A stretch of 64,000 bases of DNA. It comes from Anodontia alba (lineage: Eukaryota; Mollusca; Bivalvia; Lucinida; Lucinidae). The notes under the pieces were generated by a model. The model ran no database searches and had not been told where the DNA came from. It saw nothing but the letters and a program-made list of their open reading frames with translations. How positions within the stretch are numbered: position 1 is the stretch's first letter; every line of letters begins with the position of its first letter. The stretch covers positions 113,855,459-113,919,458 of the forward strand of contig OZ024823.1 in assembly GCA_964016985.1 (NCBI GenBank), given 5' to 3'. Shown one piece after another: positions 61,667-64,000 of this stretch. The translations under genes were made by a program, and so were the position numbers.

Positions 61667-63938
61667 TTATGGAACCCCTTTCTTGACATCTTTATTAATT
61701 TTTTAATCATACAACATTTTTATTTTTTGTTATCAAAGGTCATAGAAAAGTTCCGAATGAATTCCTCATGAATTTGTTTCAGAACATTGTGCTATAAATC
61801 CTTATTTTCTTTTAATACTATATAACGGTGAAGGATATACTATTAGTTTAGTGATGGGCAGGAGCAATATACCCAGCGGGCACACAATGTTGAAGCAACG
61901 TCGATTCAACGTTGATTCTACGTCTGGATGTGGGTTTTTTTAATTAAAACAAACAGTACAGACCCTGATCAGACACCGCGTTTCGAGTCTTCTGGTCTGT
62001 TTGGCAATCAATCAGTTCAGATTGTTAGCGTAGCCGGGCAACAATGTCACATACGGGCTAGCCAGAAAAAAATCTGGATTAGTTTCACTGGATTCCTGGG
62101 TTGGCATGGCAATGTCCCAGTCCAGGTTTTACAGATGAACCTACTCTGACGTCACAGTGATAAAAATAGCGCGGCTATAAATAACCGTTACCTGGATTTC
62201 GTGCAAACGCGCGGTTTGATTTTAATGGATGGACAACAACCTTAGGGAAATTTTGATGTATTTACCAATCAGTTAGCGGAATTAGGGAGTAAATACCAGT
62301 CTGAGAACAACTTACCACGGGTCAGACTGATCAGTGGTAAATTGTTCTAAGACAGGAACTTACTCCCTATTCCCTAGTGTTGATTTAACAGCGTTAATTG
62401 TTCTCTGTCACATTAGTTCACACTGGTCTGGCATTCATAACAGGCAACGAAACAAACGTACGTGGTAACGACACTTACTAACCAGAAAATATAATTTTCT
62501 TTACAAGTTACTTAACTTTCTTTTAGTTTATTATTCTTTCGGACCGCCCACATCTTTGTTCTTTGAATACGCATGACAGTCTTTATTGAGTTGGCATGAA
62601 TATGCCTACAATGCTGAATTAAGTTTATTTAGTAAAACGTATATGGAAACGATCGAAATGTTTGATTTTTACACTATGCCTAGGTTAGATGGAATGCATT
62701 TGCAAACCCTCTCTGGATAAGAGATTCAACTAAGGACAGGATCCGTAAGAATAAAAGTCTGAAAGAACAGTAAGATACGTGTGAAGAAAGTCGATTTTAT
62801 GGTTAGAAAGTTTCGTTGCCAGACCAGTGTGTTAGTTGCCTCTGGATAACAGGTGAGTTAACATTAAACATATAGCAAAACTCTATAAACGGAGGAATCA
62901 CATTCTAGGAAAAATATATGCAAACAGTTATTGTGTATGCCAGCATTTTCCATAAACTTTGTTGTATCATGTATCTTATGACAATGGTCAATCCAAGTAC
63001 GATATTCTGAAATATGACATAACAGAAAACTGACGATACATTACAAAAGCATGCCTATTCAAATGTATTGAAAATTTCACCACCAAAAACTGAAAGTTTT
63101 CAGATATAAAAATTCTGATATTTTTCATATTTCCGCTCAAAACATAATTTGTGGGTACTCGTTAGAACCGCCTCGACGAGGCGGTTCTAACGAGTACCCA
63201 CAACCTATGTTTTGAGCGGAAATAAGAAAAATAGTGTATACCCCTGTAAACCCCAGTTTTACTATATAAAAGTGGGGTTTAAGGGGGTTAAAATTACATA
63301 GGTATGTTTTCATGATGTAGTTTGTTTTTTTTTTTTTATCAAAAGAAAACAAGACAAATAAAGTGACATCTTCGTCCGCTCATCTGGACTTTTACAAACT
63401 CGTGCATCCATTGTGCCACATTACGTTTGATACTCTTGCTCGCGGTATAACTTGATGGTACCCGATTTGGTGATAGTTTCCAATAATTAGAAACTATAGT
63501 CCCTTGTATACTACGTAGGCTAATCATCGGCCCTCTTTCCCTCTCATTACGAAACCACGCCTCTTCAAATATAGAGAACATTTCACCTCCAAAAATTGAA
63601 AATTTTCAGATAAAAAACTGATAGTTTTCATATTTCTGCTCAAAACATAGATTGTGGGTACTCGTTAGAACCGCCTCGGCGAGGCGGTTCTAACGAGTAC
63701 CCACAATCTATGTTTTGAGCAGAAGTAAGAAAAATAATATATACCCCTGTAAACCCCAGTTTTACTGTAAAAAAAGTGGGGTTTAAAGGGGTCAAAATAT
63801 TATAGGTATTTTTTCGTGATGTCCCAACTACTACAGAATTTTGTATTTTTAAGGCTGTTATTAGAGAATATGTACGAAGAAGAAGGGATCTATGTCACCA
63901 AAGACTGTTTTAACTACACAAAAGAGGATCTTATACCG
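50055..63938 (+). CDS. Type-I acyl-CoA thioesterase (ACOT/BAAT family), 6 exons, 3' end beyond window
   Basis: Paralogue of the minus-strand gene at 19157-43447, transcribed away from it. Exons 50055-50292, 53166-53429, 56659-56828, 59437-59550, 61173-61258, 63854-63938; all GT-AG, all phases as in the sister gene, and exons 2-6 identical in length (264, 170, 114, 86, 85). The two missing exons should carry the catalytic Asp/His and the C-terminus. Ser247 in GVSKGA is the nucleophile. The open frame upstream of 50055 has no ATG back to the stop at 49938, so the protein starts [18 protein letters not shown] (or at the second Met) and lacks the Arg-rich leader of its sister. I infer a cytosolic, ACOT1-like location; a leader on an unseen upstream exon cannot be excluded. 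Confidence 0.94.
50341..50410. repeat. Small perfect hairpin (family L)
   Basis: 'acatagatccagatgagacg' with 'gctcataatgagc' at the tip and a complementary arm ending 'ggatctatgctgtttg'. Confidence 0.7.
50694..51433. mobile_element. Pogo-like MITE containing a second pogo-like MITE
   Basis: Outer element: CAGTCAAACCTCAGTGGCTC at the left and 'cattgaggttttactg' then TA at the right. It contains the core hairpin 'ctcattagaatcgcctcgatg' variant (here 'attcattagaatcgcctcg'), as at 9276 and 53902. A four-fold 'ggttcgggccactgag' tandem lies at about 50765-50822. Confidence 0.8.
50863..51190. mobile_element. Nested pogo-like MITE
   Basis: CAGTTGACTCTCGTTATCTC at the left (preceded by TA) and 'cgagataacgagagtcg' at the right. 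Central hairpin 'gaggagaaattgctcc' as in 14865-15186. Inserted in the element 50694-51433. Confidence 0.8.
51691..51798. mobile_element. Family J palindromic MITE
   Basis: Ends 'cccagttggcac' and 'gtgcccgctggg'. Inner inverted repeats 'caacgtcgatgcaacgccat' and its complement. Copies at 58168-58313 and (half) 61872-61925; a relic near 21398-21470. Confidence 0.75.
51950..52135. repeat. Family G foldback relic
   Basis: 'gcgccgagcgaaaactctga' on the left and 'aggttgatctgcgtacttgc' on the right. Ends degraded. Confidence 0.45.
52254..52460. mobile_element. Family B MITE
   Basis: Ends 'catagctccagataaggc' and 'ctcatctggagctatg'. Core 'ctcatcagaagcgcctcgg' with 'cgaggcgcttctaatgagta'. Arms 'tttctccatgaaaacatatg' with the inverse. 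Confidence 0.8.
52868..53094. mobile_element. Inverted-repeat element
   Basis: 'cctcgaggttataaaacttt' at the left, 'aaagttttataacctcg' at the right. Further nested arms 'caactcagctgagcatgaa' / 'ttcatgcttagctgagttg' and 'gaaaatgcca'/'tggcattttc' at the centre. Confidence 0.7.
53166..53429 (+). CDS. ACOT (plus) exon 2
   Basis: 264 bp, acceptor attgcag/GTGTATC, donor CCTCCAG/gtatct. Encodes [37 protein letters not shown] and [15 protein letters not shown]. Confidence 0.96.
53568..53632. repeat. Small hairpin (family L)
   Basis: 'agtggagatcctgatcagac' with tip 'gccgcgttgcggc' and a complementary arm ending 'ccgcactgtttgcc'. Confidence 0.6.
53606..53793. repeat. Three 66-bp tandem units
   Basis: Unit 'tctgatctgggtctgcactg' + 'tttgccagttacccgtttag' + 'gggtctccagtcttcaatgg' + 'attaag', repeated three times with very few differences, so the duplication is recent. 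Confidence 0.9.
53838..53900 (+). repeat. Fragment of mollusc 'tttatgcccccaac' repeat
   Basis: 'tttttatgcccccaacttca' then 'gagttgggagggcacattgc' forms a small hairpin and begins a repeat I associate with mollusc genomes. It is cut off by the pogo-like insertion at 53902. Confidence 0.5.
53902..54246. mobile_element. Pogo-like MITE with shared core hairpin
   Basis: CAGTTTAACCTCAATGGCTC at the left and 'cattgaggttcgactg' at the right, TA on both sides. The core 'actcattagaatcgcctcat' pairs imperfectly with 'aaagcgattctaatgagt'. Confidence 0.82.
54429..54470 (+). repeat. Mariner-like terminal sequence (putative)
   Basis: 'tacgagggctgttcaaaaag' closely resembles the terminal inverted repeat of some mariner elements. 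No matching inverse end or transposase is found within 1 kb, so this is at best a solo end. Confidence 0.35.
54471..55440. other. Intronic DNA, no exon recognised
   Basis: A 60-base block 'cgctattgacagacgtctgt' / 'cgctattgacggatgtctgt' is tandemly duplicated at about 55111-55180. No other feature is identified. Confidence 0.45.
55577..55780. mobile_element. Family F MITE
   Basis: Ends 'taactcttgtcctgctgaa' and 'ttcagcgggacaagggttaa'. Central hairpin 'gatccagatcagttggcttc' with its complement. Confidence 0.87.
55890..55995. repeat. Family H foldback relic
   Basis: 'gagattgtttgcagcaaatg' and 'gtctgctgaattagcccaga' mark a truncated copy. Confidence 0.45.
56165..56448 (+). mobile_element. Family A MITE
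   Basis: Ends 'cattacgaaaacacgcctat' and 'acccgtgttttcgtgatg'. The core hairpin is intact apart from single mismatches. Confidence 0.9.
56659..56828 (+). CDS. ACOT (plus) exon 3
   Basis: 170 bp, acceptor aatttcag/GTGATGG, donor TTTTTG/gtacgt. Encodes [39 protein letters not shown] and LDFEYFL. Confidence 0.96.
56884..57110. mobile_element. Family H-type foldback MITE
   Basis: 'gagccttaaagtgcaaagca' at the left, 'gattagcgctttaaggattg' at the right. Central hairpin 'tgacatgtcatgtgaatcgt' with its near complement. Contains a poly-A run at 57040-57064. Confidence 0.6.
57474..57575. repeat. (TTTA)n simple repeat
   Basis: About 25 TTTA units with a few interruptions. Confidence 0.93.
57657..57899. 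mobile_element. Family D MITE
   Basis: Ends 'ggcccagttgttcaaagc' and 'tagaacaactgggccc'. Central hairpin 'aatgtgagtggcttttgcaa' with its near complement. Confidence 0.88.
58168..58313. mobile_element. Family J palindromic MITE
   Basis: 'cccagcatgcaaacaacgct' to 'gtgtgcccgctggg', filled with 'caacgttg..tcgacgttgt' short inverted and direct repeats. Confidence 0.75.
58736..58803. repeat. Small hairpin (family L)
   Basis: 'aaacagtatagattcagatc' with tip 'gccgcccaaggcggc' and an arm ending 'atcttcactgttt'. Confidence 0.6.
58898..58950. repeat. 26-bp tandem duplication
   Basis: 'gtgtctgaatatttacggta' + 'aatacg' occurs twice in a row with no difference. Confidence 0.9.
59437..59550 (+). CDS. ACOT (plus) exon 4, nucleophile Ser
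   Basis: 114 bp, acceptor atttcag/GAAGCT, donor CCAAAG/gtatcc. Encodes [18 protein letters not shown], then [20 protein letters not shown]. The elbow is G-V-S-K-G-A; the last Gly of the GxSxGG pattern in the sister gene is Ala here. Confidence 0.96.
59704..59912. mobile_element. Family F MITE
   Basis: Ends 'agcccttgacatactgaata' and 'ggttcagctggaccagggtt'. One side of the hairpin is shortened by a few bases. Confidence 0.85.
59979..60031. repeat. (TG)n microsatellite
   Basis: About 26 TG units. Confidence 0.96.
60032..61172. other. Intronic DNA, no exon recognised
   Basis: Includes family H pieces at about 60495-60620 and 60850-61090 (the latter with 'gacagtttgcatgaaatatc') and a C-rich run at 60893-60910. 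Confidence 0.45.
61173..61258 (+). CDS. ACOT (plus) exon 5
   Basis: 86 bp, acceptor ttttacag/ATAAGATG, donor GTGGC/gtaagt. Encodes [28 protein letters not shown]. Confidence 0.95.
61269..61481. mobile_element. Family F MITE
   Basis: Ends 'gttaacccttgtcctgctga' and 'ttcagcaggacaagggtta', the cleanest TIR pair of the family. It starts only 10 bp after the exon 5 splice donor. Confidence 0.9.
61616..61664. repeat. (AT)n microsatellite
   Basis: About 24 AT units, bounded by 'aagcat' and 'atgctt', which make the whole block palindromic. Confidence 0.95.
61872..61925. repeat. Family J MITE, half copy
   Basis: 'cccagcgggcacacaatgtt' then 'caacgtcgattcaacgttga' without the opposite end. Confidence 0.6.
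62270..62385. repeat. Imperfect long palindrome
   Basis: 'attagggagtaaataccagt' and 'gagaacaacttaccac' face 'gtggtaaattgttcta' and 'ggaacttactccctatt', loop 'gggtcagactgatca'. No second copy seen. Confidence 0.65.
62386..63038. other. Intronic DNA, no exon recognised
   Basis: No repeat family or exon recognised by eye. Confidence 0.4.
63039..63317 (+). mobile_element. Family A MITE
   Basis: Ends 'cattacaaaagcatgcctat' and 'ggtatgttttcatgatg'. The core hairpin is intact. Confidence 0.9.
63545..63821 (+). mobile_element. Family A MITE
   Basis: Ends 'cattacgaaaccacgcctct' and 'ggtattttttcgtgatg'. Ends 32 bp before exon 6 of the plus-strand thioesterase gene, close to where a branch point would be expected. 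Confidence 0.9.
63854..63938 (+). CDS. ACOT (plus) exon 6
   Basis: 85 bp, acceptor atttttaag/GCTGTT, donor ATACCG/gtaggt. Encodes [28 protein letters not shown]. Phase fits exon 5; the next exon (catalytic Asp/His) is outside the window. Confidence 0.94.
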
Positions 63939-64000
63939 GTAGGTAATTTATATGGAATAGACATCAGTTGGGTCGCACCATGCGAAAACGTGTCTTCGGG

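Overview
ORGANISM. This is a nuclear window from a repeat-rich metazoan, most likely a bivalve mollusc. It has spliced genes with GT-AG introns of 0.1-7 kb, a dense load of palindromic MITEs, and repeat signatures familiar from bivalve genomes: the element opening 'tttagctcac..gagc' and closing 'ctcaggtgagc..gggccatcatggc..ctcttgtt', and a 'tttatgcccccaacttc' fragment. Species cannot be named from this window.

GENES. Three genes are supported. (1) A calmodulin-like EF-hand gene on the minus strand, exons at 4250-4492, 6343-6486 and about 9764-9846; its last exon and true 5' end were not found. (2) A complete eight-exon gene on the minus strand, 19157-43447, encoding a 479-residue type-I acyl-CoA thioesterase (ACOT/BAAT family) with an Arg-rich, mitochondrial-type N-terminus and an intact Ser-Asp-His triad. 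(3) A divergently oriented paralogue on the plus strand, 50055-63938, six exons visible and the last two beyond the right edge, with a short N-terminus suggesting a cytosolic enzyme. Internal exon lengths (264, 170, 114, 86, 85 bp) and intron phases are identical in the two genes, so they are an inverted duplication with about 6.6 kb between start codons.

MOBILE DNA. The introns and intergenic DNA are filled with repeats. There is a decayed Ty1/copia LTR retrotransposon (24313-28858) with its own nested pogo-like MITE. Three reverse-transcriptase fragments of one PLE-like retroelement family (4759-5590 minus, about 32290-33250 minus, 34035-35460 plus) and several 3' tails are present, along with tRNA-derived SINEs. 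At least nine families of foldback/MITE elements occur, the commonest (family A here) about 15 times.

MOST NOTEWORTHY. The retroelement copy at 34035-35460 is massively and strand-specifically A-to-G substituted relative to its sister copies: almost every replaced codon is explained by A to G, including the catalytic YLDD-type motif turned into YLGG. This looks like the genomic scar of adenosine-deaminase hyper-editing of a retroelement RNA. A second pattern is that three otherwise different MITE families carry the same roughly 40-bp central hairpin core, with family-specific changes made symmetrically on both arms.
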